Below are positions 1 to 9,779 of a DNA stretch of 39,021 bases, piece by piece (position 1 is the stretch's first letter; the number at the start of each line of letters is the position of its first letter). This DNA is from Desulfobacteraceae bacterium (GTDB lineage: Bacteria > Desulfobacterota > DSM-4660 > Desulfatiglandales > B25-G16), in NCBI GenBank assembly GCA_030615105.1, contig JAUWZV010000007.1, positions 1-39,021 of the forward strand. Direction: 5' to 3'. Position numbers and translations under genes: made by a program. A model generated the notes under the pieces. It saw only the letters and a program-made list of their open reading frames with translations, had not been told where the DNA came from and made no database searches.

Positions 1-425
1 TAAGTAACTTAATGTATATTGGGACATGGTGAAACTTTAGCTACAACATATGGGGCTAAATTGGAAAATTGTTTTTTAAGATATAAAGTTATTTCCATGA
101 ATAACCCCGAAGCGTAGCGCCGGTGTCAGATCCTGTTAAATAATTGCAAATTAATCCGCCGCAGGCAAAAGGAACCTACAATAAAAAAACAAATAAAGCT
201 CATTACCGTATACATTAAACGGGGCAAATAATCATAATCATGATTTTCATTGATAGAAACCCGAGTTTTGGCTGTAATTTCAGATTATCACATCTGAGAG
301 TTTAGATGGAGACACGGAGATAAGGGCAAACCTCCCCTTCCCCGCTAAAGACGGGATCTTCGACAAGGGGGAGGAATTTATGGGTAAGGATTAGCTTTAC
401 GTAAGACTAACAACTTACTTAATAA

Positions 426-674
426 TTACATCTTTAAAATAGAATAATACTGACCATTCCGGTCTATTTTATCTCCTACAGGGGTACCACAAAATTTGCA
501 TCTGTATTCATATTTGTCACCTTCAGGTAAGATTAAAAGGAGGGATTTTATTACTGGCACAGCCCTTCCGCATTTGGGGCAGTAAAGTTCTGTGGCCTCG
601 AATTCACCGTAACTTGATTGTTCTTGCCTTTTCTCCTTTAAAGAAGAATGCCTGAATGGTCCGGAAATATTCAT
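426..674 (-). CDS. small zinc-ribbon protein, function unknown
   Basis: 82 aa ORF with two CxxC knuckles (CPKCGRAVP, CKFCGTPVG). Confidence 0.6.
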   Translation of the reverse strand: MNISGPFRHSSLKEKRQEQSSYGEFEATELYCPKCGRAVPVIKSLLLILPEGDKYEYRCKFCGTPVGDKIDRNGQYYSILKM

Positions 675-846
675 AAAGTATTTCCTTTTTTCTTATATTG
701 TGGTAGAGAGCCTTTATATTTTACAAGGTCATAAAAAAAATGCAAGTAAGGAAATGGGAATGTTTGTTGAATGTTGTCAGTTGTAAGTGGTTGAGTCAAC
801 AGACTACTTATAACCAATAATGGACAGTAATTAATAGGAGGAAGGC

Positions 847-1248
847 ATGAAAATAAAGCACATTGACCACATAGGAATTGCAGTAAAGAGTATCGAGGAG
901 GGAGGAAAATTTTTTATTGATAAACTGGGATTAAAACTTGAAAAGATAGAGACAGTTGAAGATCAAAAGGTAAAGACTGGCTTTTTCCCTATTACCGATA
1001 GTGAACTAGAACTGCTTGAATCAATCGCACCAGATGGCCCTGTAGCCAAATACATTGACTCACGTGGTGAAGGGGTGCAGCATATTGCATTCAGGGTAGA
1101 AAATATTGATGAAGCCTTGAAAGAGTTAAAGGAGAAAGGGGTCCGGTTGATTGATCAGGAACCCAGGATAGGTGCAGGTGGAGCCAGGATCGCCTTTATC
1201 CATCCAAAAGAAACACACGGCGTATTAGTGGAGCTTTGTGAAAAATAG
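847..1248 (+). CDS. mce: methylmalonyl-CoA epimerase (VOC superfamily)
   Basis: KIKHIDHIGIAVKSIEEG...GEGVQHIAFRVENIDEAL...HPKETHGVLVELCEK; RBS aggagg upstream. Confidence 0.9.
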   Translation: MKIKHIDHIGIAVKSIEEGGKFFIDKLGLKLEKIETVEDQKVKTGFFPITDSELELLESIAPDGPVAKYIDSRGEGVQHIAFRVENIDEALKELKEKGVRLIDQEPRIGAGGARIAFIHPKETHGVLVELCEK

Positions 1249-2070
1249 GGCTGCATTTTCCCCGCATATCTTTCTTATGGCATCTTTAGACAGACCAGCC
1301 TCTTTCATCTCTTTGAAGTAGCGGCCTGGTTTAATAAGGGGAAAATCGCTTCCAAATAGTATCCTATCTGGCCCCAATATCTTAGTGGATATAGAGTAAA
1401 TTTCTTTTTCGTAAAGATAAGGGGAGGCAGCAGTATCAAACCATGTGTTTCTTAATACCCTTTTAACCTCTCTTTTCATTAGATTGTAAAAGAAGAGCCC
1501 TCCTCCCCAGTGGGCAAGGATGATTTTATTATCTGGAAAGTATTGTATAAAATCATATATCTCTTTTAATGTTATAGGGGTCTTACCAGGGTAGTAATGG
1601 CCAACTGATTCGTTTGTGTGCAGGAGAATGGGTACATCATGATTTTGTGCTATTTCAGCTATTCCCTTAAAGACCTTAAGGGTATCCTTTGAAATAGTTG
1701 ATGTGTAGAATGCCAGTTCCCCTATCCCTGAAAGGCCTGATTTCATGCACCTTTCAAGCTCTTTTTCAGTACCTTTAGCGAATGGAAAAAAGGTACTGAA
1801 GCCTATCAGCCTATCTTTGTATCTTTCAACTACCTCCATGATATAATCATTATTTCTTTTGAAATAATCCTCGTTATGCCATGGGAAGCCAAATACAACC
1901 GATTTATCTAATCCCTCATTATCCATATTTCTGATAAGCTCCTCTGCCCCAGAAAGTTTTGATCCGGGAACACTATAAAGGAGCTTAAAGGCCGCCTCAC
2001 CTTCAAAGAAATCCTCTCTTTTATCCCTGACCTCAGGTGGAAATATGTGGGTGTGGATATCTATAATCAT
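1225..2070 (-). CDS. amidohydrolase family (TIM-barrel metal-dependent hydrolase)
   Basis: MIIDIHTHIFPPEVR, ILLHTNESVGHYYP, IILAHWGGG, ILFGSDFPL motifs. Confidence 0.85.
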   Translation of the reverse strand: MIIDIHTHIFPPEVRDKREDFFEGEAAFKLLYSVPGSKLSGAEELIRNMDNEGLDKSVVFGFPWHNEDYFKRNNDYIMEVVERYKDRLIGFSTFFPFAKGTEKELERCMKSGLSGIGELAFYTSTISKDTLKVFKGIAEIAQNHDVPILLHTNESVGHYYPGKTPITLKEIYDFIQYFPDNKIILAHWGGGLFFYNLMKREVKRVLRNTWFDTAASPYLYEKEIYSISTKILGPDRILFGSDFPLIKPGRYFKEMKEAGLSKDAIRKICGENAALFFTKLH

Positions 2071-4373
2071 TACATCATCTGATAAGGATCAACATCAATT
2101 ATTAATCTTACTCCGCTTGAACTCAGGATCTGGGCAGAGCCCTTCCCCACCTCTTTTAATAATTGGTTGAGGTATCCATGCCTGCGGGATTTGATAAGGA
2201 TCTGCTGCCGGTATTTACCTTTTAACTTTGCAACAGGGGCCTCAACAGGACCAAGAACCTTTATATCCTTTTTACCACTTGAGCGCTTTTTTAAAATGTT
2301 ATGGATTTTTTCACCCATCTGCTGAGCTATTTTCCCTGTCTTAGTCTTGCTGTTTCCGAGGAGGCGCAAATTGGCTATTGAGGAAAATGGCGGGTAGTCG
2401 AGTTGTTGCCTCAGGTTTGTTTCCTGAGAGAAAAATCTTTTATAGTCGTGATCTCTTGCAGCAATGATTGCATAGTGGGATGGATTGAATGTCTGGATAA
2501 TAACCCTTCCAGGCACATTTCCCCTTCCAGTCCTGCCTGCTACCTGGGAGAGCAGTTGAAAGGTAATCTCTCCAGCCCGGAAATCTGGGTTATTCAGGGA
2601 CAGGTCAGCAGAGATGACCCCAACAAGGGTTATATTGGGAAAGTCATGACCCTTGGTAACCATCTGTGTCCCAACGAGGATATCTGTTTCATAATTTTCC
2701 AGACGCCTCAAGACCTGTTGTAATCTACCCTTATATCTCATGGTATCCCTGTCCATTCTCTCCACCCGAGCCTCTGGAAACACCTCCCTTAATGTCTCCA
2801 CCACCCTTTCTGTACCAAATCCATATGGTTTTAGGTTTTCCCTGTTGCACGATGGGCACCTATCTGGGGGCTGAATCCTAAAGCCACAGTAATGACAGAG
2901 CAGATTGTTTCCTTGCTTGTGATAGGTCAGGCTTACCTCGCAGTTCGGGCATCGGAGGGTCTCTCCGCAAAACCTGCACAGATACAGGGCACTGAATCCC
3001 CTCCTGTTCAAAAATAGGATAGTCTGTTTTTTTTTGGCCAGATTTTCTCCAATAGCCTCTCTTAACGGGGGACTGATTATACTATCATTCTGCACAGTGG
3101 GACTACCCTCAAAACGTGTCATATCTATAACTGTTATATCTGGAGGTTCCCTCTTGAGGATCCTTTCTGGCATGGTGAGAAGGCCATATTTGCCTATCGT
3201 GGCATTCTGGTAAGACTGTATCGAAGGGGTTCCAGAACCAAGTATAATAAGGGATTGTGAGAGTTTTGCCCTAACGATAGCAGCATCCCTTGCCTGGTAG
3301 CGGAATTTCTCTTCCTGCTTATAAGAGGAATCATGCTCCTCGTCAATAATAATAAGTCCAGGCCTGGAAATGGGGGCAAAGAGGGCTGATCTGGCACCTA
3401 TAACCACATCGGCCTCTCCATTTGCTATCCTGATCCATTGATCGTATCTTTCTCCAGGTGAAAGCGCACTGTGAAGCACAGCTACCCTATCTCTGAGGCG
3501 GGCCTTGAAAAGAGAGGCCAGCGAAACAGTCAGGGCAATCTCAGGCACCATTATTATGGATTGCCGCCCAAGCTCTGTAGCAACCTTCACAGCTTTGTAG
3601 TAGACCTCAGTTTTCCCACTCCCTGTTACTCCATGCAAGAGATAGGTAAAAAAGGATTTTTCCTTGAGTTTTCCTGATATCTTCTCTAAGACTTCTTTCT
3701 GTTTTACACTTAGAGGTGGCGGGTTGGGGGAGATAAAGATGTTTTCACCTGCTATGTCCCTCACAACCTGCCTGAGGGATCTTTTCAGGAAACCCTTCTT
3801 AACCCATTTATCCACGAGGTAGGCCCCATTATTAAAGGCCTTTTTTACCTCCTGCAAGGAGACCCCTTTCTTTTTGATAATCATCTCTAAGAATTCTCCT
3901 TCATTTCTTGGTGCCCTTTTAGGGTCAAAAAGAGATCTGTCAAGAAAAGTACCTTTCTTTACGGTGATAAAAACCCTTTTTAAAAGGCCAACCCTGTCAA
4001 GCCATCCCTTAGGGGGCATCTCTGTGCCATACGGGATTCGCACATTCAAGCCTGTTGGAAGGGCTGTTTTAATTACCAGGCCGATTGGATACAGATAATA
4101 ATTGGAAAGCCATTCAAAGAATTCAACCATATTTGGAGGGAAAAGTGGGTAGGGGTCAATGATATTGATAATATCCTTTAAACCTTTTCTATTTTCAGGT
4201 TGGATAATCCTGAGTATATAGCCAGTTACCTTCCGCCCTGAGAAAGAAACAAGAACCCTTTTGCCCACACCTGCCTTATCTGCAAGGTCACCTGTTACCG
4301 TATAGGTGAATGTTCCGTTGACCGGAAGGGCAACCGCTATCTGAACATATATCTTTTTTAAACCTTCAGCCAT
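2070..4373 (-). CDS. priA: primosomal protein N' (PriA helicase)
   Basis: LLHGVTGSGKTEVYYKA Walker A, IIDEEHDSSYKQ, zinc knuckles CRFCGETLRCPNCEVSLTYHK, VAGRTGRGNVPG. Confidence 0.95.
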   Translation of the reverse strand: MAEGLKKIYVQIAVALPVNGTFTYTVTGDLADKAGVGKRVLVSFSGRKVTGYILRIIQPENRKGLKDIINIIDPYPLFPPNMVEFFEWLSNYYLYPIGLVIKTALPTGLNVRIPYGTEMPPKGWLDRVGLLKRVFITVKKGTFLDRSLFDPKRAPRNEGEFLEMIIKKKGVSLQEVKKAFNNGAYLVDKWVKKGFLKRSLRQVVRDIAGENIFISPNPPPLSVKQKEVLEKISGKLKEKSFFTYLLHGVTGSGKTEVYYKAVKVATELGRQSIIMVPEIALTVSLASLFKARLRDRVAVLHSALSPGERYDQWIRIANGEADVVIGARSALFAPISRPGLIIIDEEHDSSYKQEEKFRYQARDAAIVRAKLSQSLIILGSGTPSIQSYQNATIGKYGLLTMPERILKREPPDITVIDMTRFEGSPTVQNDSIISPPLREAIGENLAKKKQTILFLNRRGFSALYLCRFCGETLRCPNCEVSLTYHKQGNNLLCHYCGFRIQPPDRCPSCNRENLKPYGFGTERVVETLREVFPEARVERMDRDTMRYKGRLQQVLRRLENYETDILVGTQMVTKGHDFPNITLVGVISADLSLNNPDFRAGEITFQLLSQVAGRTGRGNVPGRVIIQTFNPSHYAIIAARDHDYKRFFSQETNLRQQLDYPPFSSIANLRLLGNSKTKTGKIAQQMGEKIHNILKKRSSGKKDIKVLGPVEAPVAKLKGKYRQQILIKSRRHGYLNQLLKEVGKGSAQILSSSGVRLIIDVDPYQMM

Positions 4374-4379
4374 AAGCGA

Positions 4380-5135
4380 TCAAAGTAAGCCCTTTTCCTT
4401 ACGCTCACTCTTACTAAATTGGGCCCTTATTAGGAGTATATCAAATATAGATAAATCAATAGGTGGGTTTACTGTAATGTCCTTTATTATATATTCCTCT
4501 GTAATGGCCCCTTTATATGAAAAGGCGATCTGGTAAGGATACCATGTTTCTTCTGTGAGCTGCCTGTAATCGGAAAAATGGAAAAGAAAATCACCATATT
4601 TTAAAAGCAGGGGGAAAAATAGGTCTTTATCAACAAGAATGGAGGGATTTCCCTCTTCTTTCTCCCCAATCAGGTATGCTATTCTCCCATGAAACCTTGT
4701 TAGGGATACCTTTTCGAGGTTTATACCTATATCTTTAAGTATTTCCAATAGTCGTTTTGGGTTTTGGGCTAAAAGAAGAAAACGATATAGAAAATCCTGG
4801 CTTTCCCTGTCATAGGCAATCCCTCCATTGATAATTCTCAAGGTTCTTGAGCCGTTATGGATTATGAGGCGTTTACCTGGTTCACCTGCAATCTCTGATC
4901 TATATAGGTAAGGAGACATAAGATAGATGGACTCTCCAAAAACCTTTTCTATTTCCTGATTTAGGCCCTTAAGTTTTGTAAGTTGTATTATATGTAATGT
5001 ATTTATAGTGGCGAATTTATTGGTCATAATCTCGATAATCTGAGCTGGGGGGAGTATATAGGCTTGTCCAATTGACGGTAAAATAACTATAATAATTAAA
5101 GATAGCACGATCAGGAAGTTTGATATCTTTGCCAT
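4380..5135 (-). CDS. outer-membrane lipoprotein-sorting (LolA-like) protein with signal peptide
   Basis: N-terminal hydrophobic signal; 'IIHNGSRTLRIINGG...LVDKDLFFPLLLKYGD' pattern of LolA-like proteins. Confidence 0.55.
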   Translation of the reverse strand: MAKISNFLIVLSLIIIVILPSIGQAYILPPAQIIEIMTNKFATINTLHIIQLTKLKGLNQEIEKVFGESIYLMSPYLYRSEIAGEPGKRLIIHNGSRTLRIINGGIAYDRESQDFLYRFLLLAQNPKRLLEILKDIGINLEKVSLTRFHGRIAYLIGEKEEGNPSILVDKDLFFPLLLKYGDFLFHFSDYRQLTEETWYPYQIAFSYKGAITEEYIIKDITVNPPIDLSIFDILLIRAQFSKSERKEKGLL

Positions 5136-6400
5136 ACCTCCTCCATCTGGAGAACCAATTCCTTAAACATCTCCCTATCTTTTCTGCCCAATATAGAGGC
5201 AGGGGGAGATTTAATCCTGAGAGGATTTATAAACCTTCCCCTTTTACTTACACTAAAGTCAAGATGGGGGCCCGTTGACAGCCCGGATGAACCTACGTAA
5301 CCTATAACATCACCTTGCCTGACCCTTGAACCTTTCCTGAGACCTTTCGCAAACCTTCTAAGATGCCCGTATCCAGTTTCATATATATGATTGTGCCTTA
5401 TTCTTATGTAACGTCCATACCCTCCCTTCCATCCAATAAAGACTACCCGGCCATCTCCTACAGACTCCACTGGTGTTCCAATTGGGGCTGCATAATCAAC
5501 GCCATAGTGGGGTCTATAAATCTTCAAAATTGGATGAAATCTCTTTAAAGAGAAACAAGAGCTGATCCTCCTATAGCTTAGGGGGGATTTCAAAAAGGCC
5601 TTTCTTAGGCTTTCCCCATTCCTGTTGTAATAGCATGATCTACCTTCAGAATCGGTAAAATAAAAGGACTCAGAAATCCTGTTCTGATTGACAAACCTGA
5701 CTGCATGTACCTTTCCATGGCCTATACATTTCCCTTTCCTGTAGTACTTGGTAAGAATTACCTGAAAAGTATCTCCAGGCCTAATATCAGCTAAGAAATC
5801 TATATCCCATGCAAAGATATCGGCAATCTCCATGATAACGTCAGATGGTATCCCCCTATCAATGGCCGATTGGTAAAATGAATTAGATACCTCTCCATTA
5901 GTTATGGTTATAATGTTTATTTTCGAGTGAGAAACAAGGCTGGGGAGGAAATCAGGGCCATTCCTTATTATATGGAGGGTCTTGTATGGTGATAGATGAA
6001 GGGAAATCTTTTCTACTTTTTGGCTCTTTTTATTTAGCCAGATATCGATTATTTGGCCTGCCTTTGTCCTGGATAGATTAAAAAGTGGCCTAATTGCCTC
6101 ATCTATCCGCATGATATTTTGGGCCGAGAGGCCATATCCAGCTAAAAGCTCGTAAAAAGTTTTACCTTTTATAAAGTGTTCCCTTATCCTCTTATGGTTT
6201 AAAAACCAGTTCTGCCGGGATTCAAAATAATCATTGTAACTAACGCGGGTAGATGCAATTAATTCATCTGTGGTTACTTCATCAGCACTTGATTGGAAAA
6301 TGATGATCAAGATTGCAACAATCAAGAAAGTGGTTATGAAAAGGAGAATAATCCTATTCCATTTGAGGGTTGGTGCATTATTTTTAATCTTCCGGTTCAA
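5111..6400 (-). CDS. OapA N-terminal / M23 (LytM) family peptidase
   Basis: N-terminal TM; HYGVDYAAPIGTPVESVGDGRVVFIGWKGGYGRYIRIRHNH...GHLRRFAKGLRKGSRVRQGDVIGYVGSSGLSTGPHLDFSV. Confidence 0.9.
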   Translation of the reverse strand: MNRKIKNNAPTLKWNRIILLFITTFLIVAILIIIFQSSADEVTTDELIASTRVSYNDYFESRQNWFLNHKRIREHFIKGKTFYELLAGYGLSAQNIMRIDEAIRPLFNLSRTKAGQIIDIWLNKKSQKVEKISLHLSPYKTLHIIRNGPDFLPSLVSHSKINIITITNGEVSNSFYQSAIDRGIPSDVIMEIADIFAWDIDFLADIRPGDTFQVILTKYYRKGKCIGHGKVHAVRFVNQNRISESFYFTDSEGRSCYYNRNGESLRKAFLKSPLSYRRISSCFSLKRFHPILKIYRPHYGVDYAAPIGTPVESVGDGRVVFIGWKGGYGRYIRIRHNHIYETGYGHLRRFAKGLRKGSRVRQGDVIGYVGSSGLSTGPHLDFSVSKRGRFINPLRIKSPPASILGRKDREMFKELVLQMEEVWQRYQTS

Positions 6401-6465
6401 TAAGCTTTTCTTTAAATGATGAGATGATTAATTTTTAATTATACTTAATAATTTGATAAAAATAG

Positions 6466-6494
6466 TTGACATATTAATTTCTTTATATTATTAA
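6466..6494 (+). promoter_or_regulatory. candidate sigma70-type promoter (TTGACA-17-TATTAA)
   Basis: TTGACA at 6466-6471, 17 nt spacer, TATTAA at 6489-6494 in a very AT-rich region upstream of ORF 6553. Confidence 0.4.
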
Positions 6495-6552
6495 ATATAA
6501 AAATTATAATATAAATATATTTAATTGTAAACAACTTTGGAGAGGAAAGCTG

Positions 6553-6750
6553 ATGGGTGATTATGTATTTTGCACGAGGAAGAAGAATAATCCCCGAATA
6601 GATGTTCGAATATGCCAGGCGAAATGTCCTTTAAAAGACGAGTGTCCGGAGTTCCTGGCCTATCAAAAGAGGTCTATCGCTCAATCCTCGATCTTGAATT
6701 CGAGATTGATCATATCGCCTCTTTTGAATCCCATGGCATCAAAAAATTGA
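6553..6750 (+). CDS. small Cys-rich protein, function unknown
   Basis: FCTRKKNNPRIDVRICQAKCPLKDECPEF with four spaced Cys; RBS ggagagg and promoter-like sequence upstream. Confidence 0.5.
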   Translation: MGDYVFCTRKKNNPRIDVRICQAKCPLKDECPEFLAYQKRSIAQSSILNSRLIISPLLNPMASKN

Positions 6751-7139
6751 AGAAGGCCCCAATCCCGCCAGTTTACAAAGGTATAAACGGTATCAACACC
6801 CACCTTTTTCATATTGTTGAGCATCTCTTCCATTAACATCTTGGCTACGCCCTTTTTCTGATAAGATGGATCAACTCCGATAGTATCTATCCAGCCAATA
6901 TTCTCTGGCATACCATATTCCCATCCACTTGCATCCCCGAGAATAAAACCGACTACCTTGCCCTCTGTTTCCGCTACGAGAGATGGGAGGGGAGATCTTT
7001 TTTCTGCCATCTCAACCTTTCCTTCCCAGTAATCCGGCCTCCTTTCCCCAAGAACCTTATTGTCTATCTCGATGATTCTCTCAAGATCATCTTCCCTCAT
7101 TACCCTAACAATCGGGAGTTCAGTTGATATGTTTTCCAT
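6681..7139 (-). CDS. GNAT family N-acetyltransferase
   Basis: VVGFILGDAS...WIDTIGVDPSYQKKGVAKMLMEEML acetyl-CoA binding motif. Confidence 0.85.
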   Translation of the reverse strand: MENISTELPIVRVMREDDLERIIEIDNKVLGERRPDYWEGKVEMAEKRSPLPSLVAETEGKVVGFILGDASGWEYGMPENIGWIDTIGVDPSYQKKGVAKMLMEEMLNNMKKVGVDTVYTFVNWRDWGLLQFFDAMGFKRGDMINLEFKIED

Positions 7140-7374
7140 ATCCTCCTCCTTTCTTATAATGAAGTTAAATTTCTTGTAACCATCCCACCGCCGATTTGGG
7201 ATCTAACTATTGGGTCAGTAAACGATCCCTTTTTTTTAAATATGCTATATATAAATGGTATTAATGTCAAAAAATGTTTGCCCCTATCTAAAAAATATCC
7301 TATCGGGAGCTATCAACCCTTTAGACGTCTATATAAGCCAATATCTTAACATTTATCCACCTGAGGCGGATTAA

Positions 7375-7649
7375 TGTCAAGCCCGCCCTGGTGCGACTTG
7401 ACTGAAAAACTGTGGAGTCATCGTAATACTTCGGGTATGTAATCTATAGAACACAGTCATTGCAAATCAGGTCTGGGCCAGGGTTTTTGAAGACGTCCAA
7501 TGCAAAATGAAAGGCAGGAGATTGCCTTCACAAACCCGTAAGAAAAAGTAATTTTGACTTTTGCACTTTGCATTTTTAATTTTGCAATTAGAAGCTTCGC
7601 TCAATTTATGTTGTTAACACCTCGTCGGTTTGAGGCGAAGCTTCGCTAG
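7375..7649. repeat. intergenic repeat element copy 1
   Basis: blocks tgtcaagcccgccctggtgc, tctgggccagggtttttg, cctcgtcggttt, aagcttcgctag shared in order with 16612-17016. Confidence 0.55.
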
Positions 7650-8755
7650 ATCTTTATCAATTCATAATTACGTGTCCCCAAGCCTATCTTCTGGGCATAA
7701 TCGAGTTGAAATCCCCAATCTATGTCAGGGAAAAGGCCCTGAAATTTATCCTCCCCCGGCCTGGTATTTACCTTAAGGGATGAACCACTTAAAACAGTCT
7801 GCTGGTTAACCATATCGGCTGAGGCCTGATCAATGGCTACTGGGTCAGTCGAGGCAATGATACCAACATCCGGTACTATTGATGCATCGGTGTATTGGTT
7901 GCAGTCACAGGTTGGTGATATCTGGGTTAGGAAGTTAATGAAGAGTACGCTTCCCTCCTTTTCTTTAAGGACTCCAAAGGCATATTCTACCATCTTTTTC
8001 TGTAACAGAGGAATATCCTTGCTCCATCGAACATTGATTGCTGAATCGGGGCAGATAACAATGCATCCACCACAGCCGATACACCTTTCAGGATCCATAA
8101 CTGCCTTTTCTTCCTTAATAGAAATGGCCTCTTGGGCACAATATGTAGCACACTCACCACAGCCAGTGCATTTCTTCTTATTTATCTTAGGTGAAAGATC
8201 AGAGTGTTGTTTAAGCTTTCCATACCTGGATGCACAACCCATACCTATATTTTTGATTGTTCCTCCAAAACCTGTGAGCTCATGTCCCTTGAAATGGGAA
8301 ACACCTATTAATACATCTGCCTCTATTATGTCTTTGCCTATATCTACCTGCTTAAAAATTTCCTGATCTATCTTTACCTTAACCGAAGATAAACCTCTCA
8401 AGCCATCAGCAATAATAATGGGGGCATTAACTACGGAATAGGCAAAGCCATTTTCTATGGCAGTCAATATATGAGAAACACTGTGACTCCTTGAACCCTT
8501 ATAGAGGGTATTGGTGTCAGTCAGGAAGGGGAAACCACCTAATTCCTTTATTCTGTCTACTATTCGGCGAATAAATATAGGCCTGATAAAGCTGGTATTG
8601 CCTTTCTCGCCAAAATGAAGCTTGATAGCTACCAGATTTCGCGGCCTTACCTTTTTATCTATACCTGCTTCATTTAAAAGTCGAGTTAGCTTTTCTAATA
8701 TATTTTCCCTTGGTGTAGACCTTAAATCGGAAAAAAATACCTTATTTGGTGTCAC
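7646..8755 (-). CDS. DUF362 domain protein with 2x[4Fe-4S] ferredoxin domain
   Basis: CTGCGECATYCAQEA and CIGCGGCIVICPDSA; DUF362-type N-term (AIKLHFGEKGNTSFI). Confidence 0.9.
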   Translation of the reverse strand: MTPNKVFFSDLRSTPRENILEKLTRLLNEAGIDKKVRPRNLVAIKLHFGEKGNTSFIRPIFIRRIVDRIKELGGFPFLTDTNTLYKGSRSHSVSHILTAIENGFAYSVVNAPIIIADGLRGLSSVKVKIDQEIFKQVDIGKDIIEADVLIGVSHFKGHELTGFGGTIKNIGMGCASRYGKLKQHSDLSPKINKKKCTGCGECATYCAQEAISIKEEKAVMDPERCIGCGGCIVICPDSAINVRWSKDIPLLQKKMVEYAFGVLKEKEGSVLFINFLTQISPTCDCNQYTDASIVPDVGIIASTDPVAIDQASADMVNQQTVLSGSSLKVNTRPGEDKFQGLFPDIDWGFQLDYAQKIGLGTRNYELIKI

Positions 8756-8904
8756 AATTTCTCCTTTCTATCTCAATAACCTCAAAGTGAGCCAAGGTTG
8801 TAATAATTCCTAAGTTCCTCAATCCCTCAATTTCAAGTGAGCAACCCAACAAACACAAAAAGTAAGATCAATTAAAAACAGTGAAGATTTTTTATGATTT
8901 TTTA

Positions 8905-8933
8905 TTGACAAACAAAGACAACTTTGATTAATT
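8905..8933 (+). promoter_or_regulatory. candidate sigma70-type promoter (TTGACA-17-TTAATT)
   Basis: TTGACA 8905-8910, 17 nt spacer, TTAATT 8928-8933 upstream of the rhodanese gene. Confidence 0.35.
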
Positions 8934-8979
8934 CAATCGTAACCTAACATGAGTTGGGTTGAAATAGCTAAGGAGAAAG

Positions 8980-9612
8980 TTGATTAATATGAATAAGCTG
9001 GTTTTTATCTTGTTAGGATCTTTCATTTGTTTAACTACCTTCTTTCAGTTACCCGCCGCAGCGCAAGAACCCAAGGATATCTTATCCATTGAGGCCTATG
9101 ACATGCTCAATACTGTTCCCAATACATATCTGATCGATGTTAGAACAAGGACAGAGTATCAATTTATAGGTCATCCACCAATGGCCTACCTATTTCCTTA
9201 CTTTTTTTTGACTAACAAACTTGCAAAAAAAGGAGAGAGCTGGATATATCAATTCAATGATAAAAATAAATCTTTTATGGAAGAGATAAGCAAGAAATTT
9301 CAAAAAACCAACAATCTCCTTATAATATGCAGAGATGGCATCAGAAGCATTTTAGCAGCCAGGGAGCTTATTAAGAACGGTTTTAAAAATGTCTACAACG
9401 TAAAGGATGGATTTGAAGGGCCACTTTTTCCATGTTTCGAAGATGAAAACAAACATAAATTTTATAGGCAATTAGCTAAAAGAAACAAGATCCCTACCTA
9501 TAATAATCGCCGTTTCTATGGCTGGCAGTGGTGGGGACTTCCCTGGACCTATGATATAGATATTAAATATATTTACCCTCCTGATAAGATTCCAAAGGAA
9601 GAGAAGAAATAG
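8980..9612 (+). CDS. exported rhodanese-like protein
   Basis: signal peptide; YLIDVRTRTEYQFIGHP and LLIICRDGIRSILAARELIKNGFKNVYNVKDGFEG; start TTG 8980 or ATG 8989. Confidence 0.85.
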   Translation: MINMNKLVFILLGSFICLTTFFQLPAAAQEPKDILSIEAYDMLNTVPNTYLIDVRTRTEYQFIGHPPMAYLFPYFFLTNKLAKKGESWIYQFNDKNKSFMEEISKKFQKTNNLLIICRDGIRSILAARELIKNGFKNVYNVKDGFEGPLFPCFEDENKHKFYRQLAKRNKIPTYNNRRFYGWQWWGLPWTYDIDIKYIYPPDKIPKEEKK

Positions 9613-9623
9613 GCTGAACATAG

Positions 9624-9738
9624 CGCACCTTCGGTGCGAAACTGTAGGGGTTCGATTTACCCGCCTGCCAGATGGCGGGCAGGTCGAATCCCGCTTTGCG
9701 GGACGTCATTAATCCGCCATAGCCCTTTGGCGGATAAA
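9624..9738. repeat. cluster of short perfect hairpins (possible terminator plus REP-like palindromes)
   Basis: cgcacc-ttc-ggtgcg (9624-9638), cccgc-ttt-gcggg (9690-9702), atccgcca-N8-tggcggat (9712-9735). Confidence 0.5.
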
Positions 9739-9779
9739 TGCCGCCCTTACAAGTACTTAAAAAGGAAATCCCTATACAA

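Noticed and set aside
331-374. cctcccctt...aagggggagg imperfect palindrome
   Set aside because: Resembles a generic dispersed palindromic repeat or terminator; not enough evidence to call function
1225-1248. 24-nt convergent overlap of mce and the amidohydrolase gene
   Set aside because: Short tail-to-tail overlaps are common in compact genomes
2403-4098. Several plus- and minus-strand ORFs inside priA (2403, 2666, 3194, 3471, 3874)
   Set aside because: Overlap of a strongly supported priA; no recognisable domain; shadow ORFs
7833-8366. 177 aa ORF antisense to the DUF362 gene
   Set aside because: Opposite strand of a clear ferredoxin-containing gene; no own motif
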